A stretch of 64,000 nucleotides of DNA from Micromonospora chaiyaphumensis. GTDB taxonomy: Bacteria; Actinomycetota; Actinomycetes; Mycobacteriales; Micromonosporaceae. Below the pieces are notes generated by a model that was given only the letters and a program-made list of their open reading frames with translations, was not told the DNA's origin and searched no databases. Below, piece by piece: positions 55,992-64,000 of this stretch; position 1 is the stretch's first letter, and each line of letters opens with the position of its first letter. Position numbers and translations under genes: made by a program. Location of the stretch: contig NZ_FMCS01000012.1 in assembly GCF_900091435.1 (NCBI RefSeq), forward strand, positions 124,001 to 188,000, written 5' to 3'.

Positions 55992-57329
55992 TCAGGTGGT
56001 GAACCCGGCGGGCCCCGGCCGGACCGCGCGGGCCACCGCGTCGGCCAGCGGGCCGAGGTCGGCCTCGTCGAGCCGGCTGACCGTGATCCGCACGCCGGGG
56101 GCGGCGGCGATCCGGTTCAGCGCGCCGGGCGCCACCGACCAACCGGCGTCCCGCAGGGCGGTGACCGCGACCGTCTCGTCCGGCACCGGCACCCACACGT
56201 TGATGCCGGTCCGCCCGTGCGCGGCCACCCCCCGCGCCGCGAGGGCCTCGACCAGCCCGTCGCGCCGCCGCTCGTAACTCTCCGCCGCGCGGCCGACCAG
56301 GTCGGCGGTGGCCGGGTCGCGCCAGAGCGCCAGGACCAGGCGTTGCAGCACGGTGGAGACCCAGCCGGCACCGACCCGGGCCCGGCCGGCCACCCGCGCC
56401 ACGGTGGCCTCGTCGCCGGCGAGCACGGCGAGCCGCAGGTCGGGGCCGTAGGGCTTGCTCACCGACCGGACGAAGGCCCACGCCGGTGTCGCCCCGGCGA
56501 GCGGGTGCAGGGGTACGCGGGCCAGCTCGGCGGCGTGGTCGTCCTCGATCAGCAGCAGGTCGGGCCGGCCGCCGAGGAGCGTACGGAGCTCGGCCGCCCG
56601 GCCGGCGGAGACTGCTGCGCCCGTGGGGTTCTGGGCCCGGCTCGTGACGATCAGCGCGCGGGCGCCGGCGGCCAGCGCGGCCCGGACCCCGGGCGCGGTG
56701 GGCCCTTCGTCGTCCATCGGCACCCCGATGGCGCGCAGCCCGAGCGCGGCGAGCAGGTCGAGCAGGTTGGCCCAGCCGGGGTCCTCGACCGCGACCGCGT
56801 CGCCGGGGCGCAGGTGGGCGGCGAGCAGGCGCTCGATGCCGTCGAGCGCGCCGCCGGTCACGGTGATCTCGTCGGCGGGCACGCCGTCGGCGGCGAGCCG
56901 GTCGCGGGCGGCGGCGGCCAGCTCGGGCAGGACGGCGGTGGCCGCGTAACCGCCGGGGGCGCGGAACTCGGCGGCGAGCGCGGCCAGGTGCGGGCCGAGC
57001 GGCGGCAGCAGCCGGCTGTCGGGATTGCCGGCGGAGAGGTCGCGGCCACCGGGCAGTGGCGGAGGCAGCAGCGCGGAGCGGCGGCTGGCCACCGGCGGGC
57101 GCGGGCGGACCCGGGTGCCGTGCCGGCCGGCGGTGACCACCAGGCCACGCTGCCGCAGCTCCTGGTACGCCTTCGCCACGGTGGCCGGGCTGACGCCCAG
57201 CGCGGTGGCGAGGGCGCGGACGGCGGGCAGGGCGTCGCCCGGGGCGAGGTCGCCGGCCCGGATGCCGCTTTCCACGCTCGCCGAAATCGCCGCCGACGAG
57301 GAGCCGCTGATCTGATAACGTGCTGCCAC
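55992..57329 (-). CDS. MocR-type GntR/aminotransferase fusion regulator
   Basis: A 445-residue regulator: GntR winged helix (1-75, LPAVRALATALGVSPATVAKAYQELRQRG) and a class I aminotransferase-like domain (about 95-440) binding PLP. Lys292 (SVSKPYGPD) is the PLP Schiff-base lysine; IEDDHAAEL (261-269) supplies the pyridine-binding Asp and NPTG (234-237) is present. MocR proteins such as PdxR and GabR sense PLP or amino acid derivatives. It is divergent from a PNPOx-like gene, and a palindrome lies between them. Confidence 0.9.
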   Translation of the reverse strand: MAARYQISGSSSAAISASVESGIRAGDLAPGDALPAVRALATALGVSPATVAKAYQELRQRGLVVTAGRHGTRVRPRPPVASRRSALLPPPLPGGRDLSAGNPDSRLLPPLGPHLAALAAEFRAPGGYAATAVLPELAAAARDRLAADGVPADEITVTGGALDGIERLLAAHLRPGDAVAVEDPGWANLLDLLAALGLRAIGVPMDDEGPTAPGVRAALAAGARALIVTSRAQNPTGAAVSAGRAAELRTLLGGRPDLLLIEDDHAAELARVPLHPLAGATPAWAFVRSVSKPYGPDLRLAVLAGDEATVARVAGRARVGAGWVSTVLQRLVLALWRDPATADLVGRAAESYERRRDGLVEALAARGVAAHGRTGINVWVPVPDETVAVTALRDAGWSVAPGALNRIAAAPGVRITVSRLDEADLGPLADAVARAVRPGPAGFTT

Positions 57330-57339
57330 AGTTCGGAGA

Positions 57340-57353
57340 TTGTACTAGAACAA
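57340..57353. promoter_or_regulatory. Palindromic operator candidate between mocR and the PNPOx-GNAT gene
   Basis: TTGTACTAGAACAA reads the same on both strands at 12 of 14 positions (TTGT-N-CTAG-N-ACAA). It lies 10 bases from the mocR start and 14 from the divergent start, in a short AT-rich intergenic stretch. It is a good candidate for the MocR binding site. Confidence 0.5.
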
Positions 57354-57367
57354 AGGTGGGATGTCGC

Positions 57368-58615
57368 ATGTACCCCCCGACCGAGCGCACCACGGCCAGC
57401 CGCACCCGGGACCGGATGCAGTACGACCGGGAGACCGCCCACGCCCTGCTCGACGAGGCGTACCACTGCGCGCTCGCGTTCACCGTGGACGGCGAGCCGC
57501 GCGTCCTGCCCACCCTGGTCGTGCGCCTCGACGACACCCTCTACGTGCACGGCTCCACCGGCAGCCGGCCGCTGCTCGCCGCCCGCGGCGAGGACGGGCT
57601 CCCGGTCTGCGTCGCGGTCACCCACCTCGACGGGCTGATCTTCGGCCGGTCCCAGTTCCACCACAGCGCCAACTACCGGTCGGTCGTCGCGCACGGCATT
57701 GCCCGGCTGGTCACCGACGAGCGGGAGAAGACCCGGGTGCTCACCGCGCTCGTGGAGAAGCTGGGCGCCGGGCGCAGCACCGACAGCCGGCCCCCGACCC
57801 GCCGGGAGCTGGCCGAGACGGCCGTGCTGGCGCTGCCGCTGCGCGAGGTGTCGGTGCGGATCCGGGCCGGCGGGGTGAGCGACGAACCGGCCGACTACGA
57901 CCTGCCGTACTGGGCCGGCGTGGTGCCGCTGCGGCTCACCCGGGGGCTGCCGGAGCCGGACGCCGGGGTGACCGCACCGGTGCCGGCGTACCTGCGACCG
58001 GCACCCTCGCCCTGGCTGGAGCCCGTGGTGCTGCGCGGCGAGCACGTCGTGCTGGAGCCGCTCGACGAGTCCCACGCCGAGGAGCTGTACGCCGCCCTCG
58101 ACGACGAGGAGGTCTGGCGGTACGTCGGCAGCCCGCGCCCGGGCGGCGTCGCGGAGCTGGCGGACCAGATCCGGGCCGGGCTCGACGCCCACCGGCGTGG
58201 GGTGCGGATGCCCTGGGTGCAGCGCTGCGCCGTGACCGGCGTGGTGGTCGGCACCACCTCCTACTACCAGCCCGACCCGGAGCTGCGAACCGTGGAGATC
58301 GGCTACACCCAGCTCGGCCGGCCCTGGTGGCGCACCGGGATCAACACCGAGGCGAAGCTGCTGCTGCTCACCCGCGCCTTCGAGGAGCTGGACGCCGTCC
58401 GGGTCACCTGGCAGACCAGCTCGCTCAACGAGCGCTCGCAGCGCGCCATCGAACGGCTCGGCGCCGTGCGGGAGGGGACCCTGCGGGCCAACCGGCGGCG
58501 CGCCGACGGCACCTGGCGGGAGTCCGCCCTCTATTCGATGCTCGCCTCGGAGTGGCCAAACGCACAGGTCACGCTGCGGGAACGGCTTCGCCCCGCGGCA
58601 CCTGTGGCGTCATGA
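57368..58615 (+). CDS. PNPOx-like FMN-binding domain fused to GNAT acetyltransferase
   Basis: A 415-residue two-domain protein. The N-terminal half (about 15-215, ALLDEAYHCALAFTVDGEPRVLPTL, SVRIRAGGVSDEPADYDLPYWAGVVPLRL) resembles the pyridoxamine-phosphate oxidase-like flavin-binding family. The C-terminal half (about 220-400, VVLEPLDESHAEELYAAL, WWRTGINTEAKLLLLTRAFEEL) is a RimJ-type GNAT domain. Both domains are small-molecule or protein modifiers; the actual reaction is unknown. AGGTGGG precedes the ATG. It is divergent from mocR and overlaps the LysE-type exporter by 4 bases, so the three appear to be one regulated system. Confidence 0.85.
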   Translation: MYPPTERTTASRTRDRMQYDRETAHALLDEAYHCALAFTVDGEPRVLPTLVVRLDDTLYVHGSTGSRPLLAARGEDGLPVCVAVTHLDGLIFGRSQFHHSANYRSVVAHGIARLVTDEREKTRVLTALVEKLGAGRSTDSRPPTRRELAETAVLALPLREVSVRIRAGGVSDEPADYDLPYWAGVVPLRLTRGLPEPDAGVTAPVPAYLRPAPSPWLEPVVLRGEHVVLEPLDESHAEELYAALDDEEVWRYVGSPRPGGVAELADQIRAGLDAHRRGVRMPWVQRCAVTGVVVGTTSYYQPDPELRTVEIGYTQLGRPWWRTGINTEAKLLLLTRAFEELDAVRVTWQTSSLNERSQRAIERLGAVREGTLRANRRRADGTWRESALYSMLASEWPNAQVTLRERLRPAAPVAS

Positions 58616-59280
58616 TGACCGGCGTGCTGGGGATCACCGACATCTGGACGTACGTGCTGGGCACCGTGGCCATCGTGCTGCTGCCCGGGCCGAACTCGCT
58701 CTTCGTGCTCTCCACCGCGGCGCGCCGCGGGGTGGCGGCCGGCTACCGGGCCGCCGGGGGCGTGTTCGTCGGCGACTCGGTGCTGATGATCCTCTCCGCC
58801 GCCGGGGTGGCGTCGCTGCTCAAGGCGTACCCGGCGCTCTTCCTCGTGGTCAAGTACGCCGGCGCCGCGTACCTCGGGTGGTTGGGGTTGACCATGCTGC
58901 GCGGCGCCTGGCGGCGCTGGCGCGACCGCAACGACCCCGAGGCGCCGCGGCTCATCGACGCGGCGGAGCCGGCGGCGGTGCGGGACCCGTTCCGGCGGGC
59001 GCTGGTGGTCAGCCTGCTCAACCCGAAGGCGATCCTGTTCTTCATCTCCTTCTTCATCCAGTTCGTCGACCCCGGGTACGCGTGGCCCGCGCTGTCGTTC
59101 CTGCTGCTCGGGCTGATCGCGCAGGTGACCAGCGCGCTCTACCTGACCGCGCTGATCCTCACCGGCACCTTCCTGGCCGCCCAGTTCCACCGCCGGCGGC
59201 GGCTGGCCGCGACCGGCACCACCGCCGTGGCCGTGCTCTTCCTCGGGTTCAGCCTGAAGCTCGCCACGGCCTCGGTCTGA
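58612..59280 (+). CDS. LysE/RhtB family amino acid exporter
   Basis: A 222-residue exporter with about six helices. The family features are LPGPNSLFVLSTAARRGVAAGYRAAGG (residues about 25-50), YLGWLGLTMLRGA and NPKAILFFISFFIQFVDP. It removes excess amino acids or related compounds; closest in style to LeuE. ATG at 58612 overlaps the previous stop (ATGA), so it is co-translated with the PNPOx-GNAT gene. The substrate is unassigned. Confidence 0.9.
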   Translation: MMTGVLGITDIWTYVLGTVAIVLLPGPNSLFVLSTAARRGVAAGYRAAGGVFVGDSVLMILSAAGVASLLKAYPALFLVVKYAGAAYLGWLGLTMLRGAWRRWRDRNDPEAPRLIDAAEPAAVRDPFRRALVVSLLNPKAILFFISFFIQFVDPGYAWPALSFLLLGLIAQVTSALYLTALILTGTFLAAQFHRRRRLAATGTTAVAVLFLGFSLKLATASV

Positions 59281-59324
59281 CCCGGCCGCCCGGCGCCGCA
59301 CCACAACGCGCCGGTCGGCCGGCG

Positions 59325-60251
59325 TCAGGTGCCGTCGCTGCCTCCGCCGCCGCCCACGCCCGCGCCGCCGGCCGTGCCGCCGAGCCCGTAGCCGGGGGCG
59401 ACCGGCTCGTCCGGCGGGCGGCTGACGTGCGCGGACTCGCGGATCGCGGCGGACCAGTCGGCGGGGGCGGCGGCCGCGGCGTGCCGGTCGATGGCCTGCC
59501 GCAGCCAGCCGTCCACGGTGGCGACCCAGTCCCGCCGGTCGGCGCCCGCGTGCCAGACCCGGAACCGGCTGATGCTCTGGTGGGTCACCCCGGCCAGTGA
59601 GAGCCGCCGGTCCAGCCAGAGCAGTACCTCCAGGCCCGCCGCGTTGGTCACGAAGAGCACCTCCAGTTCGGTGATCGGGCCGGCGTAGAGCGGGGCCACC
59701 CAGAACCCCAGCCGCTCGTACAGCGGGAGCGCCTGCTCCACCCCGGGCAGCCGCCCGTACTGGAGCCCGACCTGCCGCATGAGGAAGCCCAGGGTGTCCA
59801 GCGCGGCGAGGATGTGCTGCTGGGTGGGCAGCGGGTGGACGAACACCGGCACCATGGCGCCCTGGTCGAGGTCCGGGTCGACGGACACCTCGGTACGCAA
59901 CCCGGTGCGCAGGCTCATGAGCGGGACCCCGCCGAACATGGTCACCGGGGTTTCCCAGGGCAGCGGGATCGCGAAGTCGACGGCGCGCCGCCGCCCGGCC
60001 GGCACCACGAACCGGCCGGCGATCGGCACCTGGTGGTACTGCACGAGCCGGCGCGGCGACTCCGGATCCTCCGGCTCGGCCTGCGCGACCAGCCCGAGGC
60101 GGATGTGCCGGACGGCGACGTCGGTGCCGCCGGCGGTCAGGGTGACCCGGCCGGGCAGGCGCAGGCCGGGGCGGGTGCTCGGGTTGGGCAGCGTGGTGCT
60201 CACGGACAGCCCGGTCCACACGGACTCCGACGACACCCCGGTCAGCCGCAT
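59325..60251 (-). CDS. Second Spo0M-like protein
   Basis: A 308-residue Spo0M family protein, diverged from the copy at 7720-8508. Shared elements are VHPLPTQQHILAAL near 140, QALPLYERLGFWVAPLYAGPITELEVLFVTN and the late DGWLRQAI. It carries a low-complexity Gly/Ala-rich C-terminal tail (about 245-308) absent from the shorter copy. The N-terminal arrestin-like sandwich is less well preserved than in the other. Role unknown. Confidence 0.75.
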   Translation of the reverse strand: MRLTGVSSESVWTGLSVSTTLPNPSTRPGLRLPGRVTLTAGGTDVAVRHIRLGLVAQAEPEDPESPRRLVQYHQVPIAGRFVVPAGRRRAVDFAIPLPWETPVTMFGGVPLMSLRTGLRTEVSVDPDLDQGAMVPVFVHPLPTQQHILAALDTLGFLMRQVGLQYGRLPGVEQALPLYERLGFWVAPLYAGPITELEVLFVTNAAGLEVLLWLDRRLSLAGVTHQSISRFRVWHAGADRRDWVATVDGWLRQAIDRHAAAAAPADWSAAIRESAHVSRPPDEPVAPGYGLGGTAGGAGVGGGGGSDGT

Positions 60252-60288
60252 GCGGCGGGCATTCCCACCGCCCGCTCCCCCATGCGAT

Positions 60289-60332
60289 CCGGGTGCGCCC
60301 GTTGTCGCCTCAGCGGCGACGGGCGCACCCGG
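60289..60332 (-). terminator. Long hairpin after the shorter CNNM/CorC-type gene
   Basis: A 13-bp perfect outer stem (60289-60301 with 60320-60332), a short bulge and a 5-bp inner stem close a small loop. It starts 6 bases after the stop of the minus-strand CorC-type gene. Confidence 0.75.
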
Positions 60333-60338
60333 AGGGCG

Positions 60339-61403
60339 TCAGCGCATGCGGCGGCCGCGGGGCACCGGGTCGGTCTCGTCGTCGAACTCGCCGATGACCT
60401 CCTCGAGGAGGTCCTCCAGCGCCACGAAGCCGATCGGCCGGGTCGGGCCGCCCCCGTTGCTGACCAGCGCCAACTGGGCCTGCCGGCCCCGCATGGCCGC
60501 CACCGCCTCGGTGACCGACGCCTCGCCGGGCAGGGTGAACGCGGGGGTCATGAGCTCCTCGGCGGTCGCCGGCCGGCCGGTGGTGACCGCGCGGACCGCC
60601 TCGCGCACGTGCACGAGCCCGCACACCTCGCCACCGCGGTCGACCACGGCGAGCCGCGACCGGCCGCTGTCGCGGGACACGTGCTCGATCCGCTCGGCGG
60701 TGTCGTCCCGGCGCACGGTGACGATCCGGTCGAACGGCTCCATCACCTGCGCCACCCGGGTGCCCTGCAGCTCCAGCATGCTGGTCAGCAGCTGGTGCTG
60801 CTCGGCGCCGAGCAGCCCGTGCTCACGGGACTGCTCCAGCAGGATGCGCAGCTCGTCGGGGCCGTGCACCTGGGCGAGCTGGTCCTGCTGGCGGACTCCC
60901 ACCAGCCGCAGCACGGCGTTGGCGAGGGAGTTCAGCGCGGACAGCACCGGGCGGGCGACCCGGGCGAAGGCCCGGAACGGCAGCGCCAGCAGCATCGCCG
61001 AGCGCTCCGCGTCGGTGATCGCCCAGGACTTCGGGGCCATCTCGCCGACCACCAGGTGCAGGAAGGTCACCAGGGCCAGGGCGAACAGCAACCCGACCAG
61101 GTGGCTCACCGCGTCCGGCAGGCCGACCGCGTGCAGCAGCGGGCTGAGCAGGTGCTCGATGGCCGGCTCGGCCAGCGCGCCGAGGCCCAGGGTGCACAGG
61201 GTGATGCCGAGCTGGGCGCCGGCCAGCATGAGGCTCAGCTCGCGGACGCCGTCCAGCGCCGCACGGGCCGCCCGGCCGCCGCCGGCCGCCGACTGCTCCA
61301 GCCGGTACCGCTTGGCGGCGACCAGCGCGAACTCGGCCGCCACGAAGAAGCCGTTGAGCGCCAGGAGCACCACGGAGAAGAAGAGCGCGAACCCGGGGCT
61401 CAT
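60339..61403 (-). CDS. CNNM/hemolysin-C type membrane protein with CBS pair
   Basis: A 354-residue protein: a DUF21/CNNM transmembrane domain (about 1-190, LNGFFVAAEFALVAAKRYRLEQ, LVVGEMAPKSWAI) and two CBS repeats (about 205-345, FDRIVTVRRDDTAERIEHV, IGFVALEDLLEEVIGEFDDETD). Unlike its neighbour it ends right after CBS and lacks the C-terminal CorC/HlyC domain. Such proteins act in magnesium or other divalent ion homeostasis. ATG overlaps the upstream stop (ATGA), so the two are a coupled pair. Confidence 0.9.
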   Translation of the reverse strand: MSPGFALFFSVVLLALNGFFVAAEFALVAAKRYRLEQSAAGGGRAARAALDGVRELSLMLAGAQLGITLCTLGLGALAEPAIEHLLSPLLHAVGLPDAVSHLVGLLFALALVTFLHLVVGEMAPKSWAITDAERSAMLLALPFRAFARVARPVLSALNSLANAVLRLVGVRQQDQLAQVHGPDELRILLEQSREHGLLGAEQHQLLTSMLELQGTRVAQVMEPFDRIVTVRRDDTAERIEHVSRDSGRSRLAVVDRGGEVCGLVHVREAVRAVTTGRPATAEELMTPAFTLPGEASVTEAVAAMRGRQAQLALVSNGGGPTRPIGFVALEDLLEEVIGEFDDETDPVPRGRRMR

Positions 61404-62755
61404 GCGGCCTCCTCCCCGTGCACGCCGGCCGTGGTGCGGAGCCGGACGGAGTCGGCCACGTGCCGGTCCACGGCGAGCACCTCGACCAGGGCGCGGGGCT
61501 CGACGTCCGGCTCCTCGCCGTCGGCGGCGAGTGCGATCTCCAGCCGGTCGCCGACCTCGGGCACCCGGCCCAGCTCCCGCATGACCAGCCCGGAGAGGGT
61601 GTCGTACTCCGGCGCCTCGGGCAGCGCGATGCCGGTGCTGTCGGCGACCTCGTCGATCCGCCAGCGGGCCGGCACCACCCAGGAGCCGTCCTCCTGCCGG
61701 GCGGGGGCCCGCTCCGGCGGGTCGTCCTCGTCACGGATCGGCCCGACCAGCTCCTCGGCGATGTCCTCCAGCGTGATCACGCCGGCGAAGCCGCCGTACT
61801 CGTCGACCACGCAGGCGAGCTGTCGGTGCCCGACCCGGAGCCGGTCCAGCACCGTCGGCAGCGGCAGCGTCTCCGGCACCAGCAACGGGGGTACGGCCAC
61901 CGCGGCGACCCGGGTGGTCGCCCGCTCGGCCGGCGGCACCCCGAGCACGTCGGCGATGCCGATCACGCCGACCAGGTCGTCGACGCCCTCGGCGCCGCGC
62001 ACCGGGAACCGGGAGTGACCGGTGTCGAGCAGCTCGACGACCCGGCTGACCGGCTCGTCGGCCCGTACGGTGTGCACGTCGACCCGGGGGACCATGGCCT
62101 CCCCGGCGGTGAGCTCCCGGAAGTCGAGGCCCCGGTCGAGCAGGTCGGACATCTCGGCGTCGAGGTGCCCCTCCTCCCGGGACTCGGCGATGATCTGCTC
62201 CAGGTCCTCCGGGGTGGCGCCGCTCGGCAGCTCCTCGATCGGCTCGATGCCGATCCGGCGGAGCAGCCGCACGGCGGCCCGGTCGAAGAGGGTGATCACC
62301 GGTCCGGCGATCCGCAGATACATGAGGGTGGACCGGGCGAGCGCCCGGGCCAAGGGCTCGGCGCGGGCGATGGCCAGGTTCTTCGGGGCCAGCTCACCGA
62401 GGACCATCTGCACGATGGTCGCGATGATCAGGGCGAGAGCCACCGACAGCGGCAACGCCACCGCGTCGGAGACGCCGGCCACGCCGAGCAGGTCGGCCAG
62501 CCCGGCGCCCAGGTACGGCTCGGCGGCGTAACCGACCAGCAGGGCGGTCACGGTGATGCCGAGCTGGGCGCCGGAGAGCATGAAGGAGAGCCGGCCGGTC
62601 ACCTCCAGGGCCCGGGCCGCGGCGCGGTCGCCACCGTCGGCGAGCTGCTTGAGCTTGCCCCGGTCCACGGCGACGTAACCGAACTCCTGGGCCACGAAGT
62701 AACCGGTGGCGGCGGTGAGCACGATGATGAGGACGAGTCCGACGAGGATCAGCAC
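61400..62755 (-). CDS. CNNM/hemolysin-C type membrane protein with CBS pair and CorC domain
   Basis: A 451-residue full-length version of the family: DUF21 domain (about 1-200, YFVAQEFGYVAVDRGKLKQL, VLGELAPKNLAIA), CBS pair (about 215-345, VDDLVGVIGIADVLGVPPAE) and CorC/HlyC C-terminal domain (about 360-440, RIDEVADSTGIALPE, YDTLSGLVMRELGRVPEVGD). Likely a Mg2+ or Co2+ efflux component. First gene of a coupled pair; a GATAAAAT -10 element lies about 100 bases upstream. Confidence 0.92.
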   Translation of the reverse strand: MLILVGLVLIIVLTAATGYFVAQEFGYVAVDRGKLKQLADGGDRAAARALEVTGRLSFMLSGAQLGITVTALLVGYAAEPYLGAGLADLLGVAGVSDAVALPLSVALALIIATIVQMVLGELAPKNLAIARAEPLARALARSTLMYLRIAGPVITLFDRAAVRLLRRIGIEPIEELPSGATPEDLEQIIAESREEGHLDAEMSDLLDRGLDFRELTAGEAMVPRVDVHTVRADEPVSRVVELLDTGHSRFPVRGAEGVDDLVGVIGIADVLGVPPAERATTRVAAVAVPPLLVPETLPLPTVLDRLRVGHRQLACVVDEYGGFAGVITLEDIAEELVGPIRDEDDPPERAPARQEDGSWVVPARWRIDEVADSTGIALPEAPEYDTLSGLVMRELGRVPEVGDRLEIALAADGEEPDVEPRALVEVLAVDRHVADSVRLRTTAGVHGEEAA

Positions 62756-62856
62756 GGGAGGTTCAGGGCTCCCGGGGCCGTCGGGTCCAGAGGTTGCCGG
62801 GCACGACCCGGCTGGCTACTGCTGCCCTCCTGGGCAGAGGAGTCGATCATGCTGCC

Positions 62857-62864
62857 ATTTTATC
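62857..62864 (-). promoter_or_regulatory. GATAAAAT -10-like element of the CorC operon
   Basis: On the minus strand GATAAAAT is a striking AT-rich octamer about 100 bases before the start of the CorC gene. It resembles a -10 region; no clear -35 was found. It would leave a long leader that I cannot fold by eye. Confidence 0.35.
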
Positions 62865-62907
62865 GGCGGCGGCTGGACGTTCGCTGAGGGTGCCGGAAGG
62901 CTCCCCG

Positions 62908-62931
62908 CTGTCCGGTTCACCGGTCGGACAG
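62908..62931 (-). terminator. Short hairpin at the end of mnhG
   Basis: CTGTCCG (62908-62914) pairs with CGGACAG (62925-62931) around a 10-base loop that contains the mnhG stop codon. It is weaker than the other terminators listed and uncertain. Confidence 0.35.
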
Positions 62932-63246
62932 CTCGTCGGCGTCGAGCAGTTCCCGGTCGATCCGTCCCGAGCGGTAGGCGGCCCGCCCGATCATCTGCGC
63001 GGCGACCGGCGCGGTGGCCAGTTGGAAGACCGCCACCAGCGCGATCATGCCCAGGTCCGACGCCGTACGCAGGCGCAGGGCGAGGCCGACGAGCAGCAGG
63101 AGCACGCCGAGCACCTGCGGCTTCGTGGCGGCGTGCATCCGGCCCAGCACGTCCGGGAAGCGCAGCACGCCGATCCCGGCGACCAGGCTGAGCAGCGCCC
63201 CGGCCAGCAGGCACGCCCCACCGAGCCAGTCCGCGACCGTGGTCAC
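62917..63246 (-). CDS. mnhG: Na+(or K+)/H+ antiporter subunit G
   Basis: A 109-residue subunit of the Mrp/Mnh multi-subunit antiporter, which exchanges monovalent cations for protons across the membrane. Three helices are visible; GIGVLRFPDVLGRMHAATKPQ is the PhaG/MnhG signature. It is the last gene of the operon, starting 1 codon inside the mnhF stop (GTGA overlap). Confidence 0.9.
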   Translation of the reverse strand: MTTVADWLGGACLLAGALLSLVAGIGVLRFPDVLGRMHAATKPQVLGVLLLLVGLALRLRTASDLGMIALVAVFQLATAPVAAQMIGRAAYRSGRIDRELLDADELSDR

Positions 63247-63506
63247 ACCTCCTCCCGGACCGCGAAGCGGACCAGGGACACCGACCCGACGAAGCCGAGC
63301 AGGGAGAGCACCACCAGCACGGGCAGCGTGGTGGCGTGCCCGTTGACCCCCGCCTCCGCGCCCACCGCGCCCAGCATGGTGGAGAGCAGCAGGTCGGCGG
63401 CGACGACCCGGTCGAGCAGGGACGGGCCGCGGTAGATCCGGGCCAGGGCGAGCAGCGCGGTGACCGAGAGCAGCACGGTCAGCGCGAGGGCGAGCAGCGC
63501 GGTCAC
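63243..63506 (-). CDS. mnhF: Na+(or K+)/H+ antiporter subunit F
   Basis: An 87-residue MnhF with three helices. The family motif LARIYRGPSLLDRVVAADLL (23-42) is intact. It overlaps mnhE and mnhG by 4 bases on each side, a tight operon order E-F-G. Confidence 0.92.
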   Translation of the reverse strand: MTALLALALTVLLSVTALLALARIYRGPSLLDRVVAADLLLSTMLGAVGAEAGVNGHATTLPVLVVLSLLGFVGSVSLVRFAVREEV

Positions 63507-64000
63507 GGTTGGTTCCTCCGATCGACGGGTTCGGGGCTGAGCCGGCGTACCTCCGCGGGGGAGCCGACGGCGCGGACGATGCGCCGTTCGACGGCGAGGA
63601 TCCGCTCCCGGCTGTCGGCCAGGTCCTCGGGGCGGCGGACGTCGAGCACGTGCGCGTAGAGCACCCCGCGGTCGCGGTCCACGTCCACGATCAGGGTCCC
63701 CGGCACCAGGGAGATCACCTCGGCGGTGAGCGCCAGGTTGAGATCGGTGCGCACCCGCAGCGGCACCGCGATGATCGCGCCGCGCGGGCGGAAGCCCGGG
63801 CGCAGCGCGACGGCGGCGACGTGCAGGCTGGCGGTGACCAGTTCGCCGGCGAAGGTGACCGCGAGGACCAGCAGGGCGCCGGGGCGCAGCCGCCCGCCGA
63901 AGGTGACCGGCGGGAGCGGGAAGAAGAGCAGCACGGCCGCACCGATCACCAGGCCGGCGAGCAGGTTGCCCCAGGACAGGTCGCCCCAGAGCAGCACCCA
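63503..64000 (-). CDS. mnhE: Na+(or K+)/H+ antiporter subunit E (partial, runs off the right edge)
   Basis: The visible 165 residues are open to the window edge, so the true start is outside. The MnhE pattern is clear: WGDLSWGNLLAGLVIGAAVLLFFPLP for the first helix, and NLALTAEVISLVPGTLIVDVDRDRGVLYAHVLDV in the cytoplasmic domain. Upstream genes (mnhD, C, A) probably follow outside. Confidence 0.9.
   Translation of the reverse strand, partial: WVLLWGDLSWGNLLAGLVIGAAVLLFFPLPPVTFGGRLRPGALLVLAVTFAGELVTASLHVAAVALRPGFRPRGAIIAVPLRVRTDLNLALTAEVISLVPGTLIVDVDRDRGVLYAHVLDVRRPEDLADSRERILAVERRIVRAVGSPAEVRRLSPEPVDRRNQP

Overview
The base composition is very GC rich, many genes start with GTG, and the housekeeping gene order is actinobacterial (miaB, DUF349, LigB-like, miaA, dapF, hflX, lexA/nrdR/nrdJ, and recA-recX-rny with DUF3046 beside recA). 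This points to a high-GC actinomycete, most likely Micromonosporaceae (Micromonospora-like). The genus is inferred from gene content, not from any search. I see no phage, insertion sequence, CRISPR array, rRNA or tRNA. The window looks like ordinary chromosomal core with some accessory genes.

Region by region. 1-5.6 kb: DUF3099 protein, an overlapping BrnT-like/RHH toxin-antitoxin pair, two tandem LtrA-like membrane proteins, an HhH-GPD repair protein and a secreted subtilase. 5.8-9.7 kb: a methyltransferase coupled to dtd, a Spo0M-like protein and a primary-type sigma factor. 9.8-16.6 kb: VOC protein, an acuC-pat operon for reversible protein acetylation, sulfurtransferase, DtxR/IdeR regulator, lipoprotein and DUF5522. 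16.6-23.2 kb: asparaginase/methyltransferase pair, MFS transporter, a DGPF protein overlapping an ECF42-type sigma factor, nucleotidyltransferase and DUF2332.

23.3-36.9 kb: nrdR-nrdJ with a pair of NrdR-box-like sites, divergent lexA with two SOS boxes, a Gly-rich membrane protein, hflX, malic enzyme, and the LigB-like-miaA-dapF operon with DUF349 divergent from it. 37-45.8 kb: a secreted GH5-CBM2 cellulase, miaB, an unknown Cys-rich protein, selD and a four-gene glutamate-type ABC importer. 45.8-51.6 kb: rny preceded by a translationally coupled small repeat protein, a non-coding stretch with large palindromes, a BKACE-type enzyme, then recX, recA (SOS box) and DUF3046.

51.6-64 kb: MFS transporter, acyl-CoA dehydrogenase, a PCD-VOC fusion, a UdgX-type uracil-DNA glycosylase, and a MocR regulator divergent from a PNPOx-GNAT fusion and a LysE exporter. 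These are followed by a second Spo0M-like protein, two CNNM/CorC-type membrane proteins and the mnhE-F-G end of an Mrp cation/proton antiporter operon cut by the window edge.

The DNA-damage genes (lexA, recA, recX) and the ribonucleotide reductase genes (nrdR, nrdJ) each carry recognisable operators. Nearly every transcription unit end shows a long perfect GC hairpin without a T run. I found no clear new multi-gene defence or biosynthetic system. The most unusual items are the repeat ORF coupled to rny, the 50-bp perfect palindrome near 48.5 kb and its relatives, the UdgX gene, and the MocR/PNPOx-GNAT/LysE cluster.
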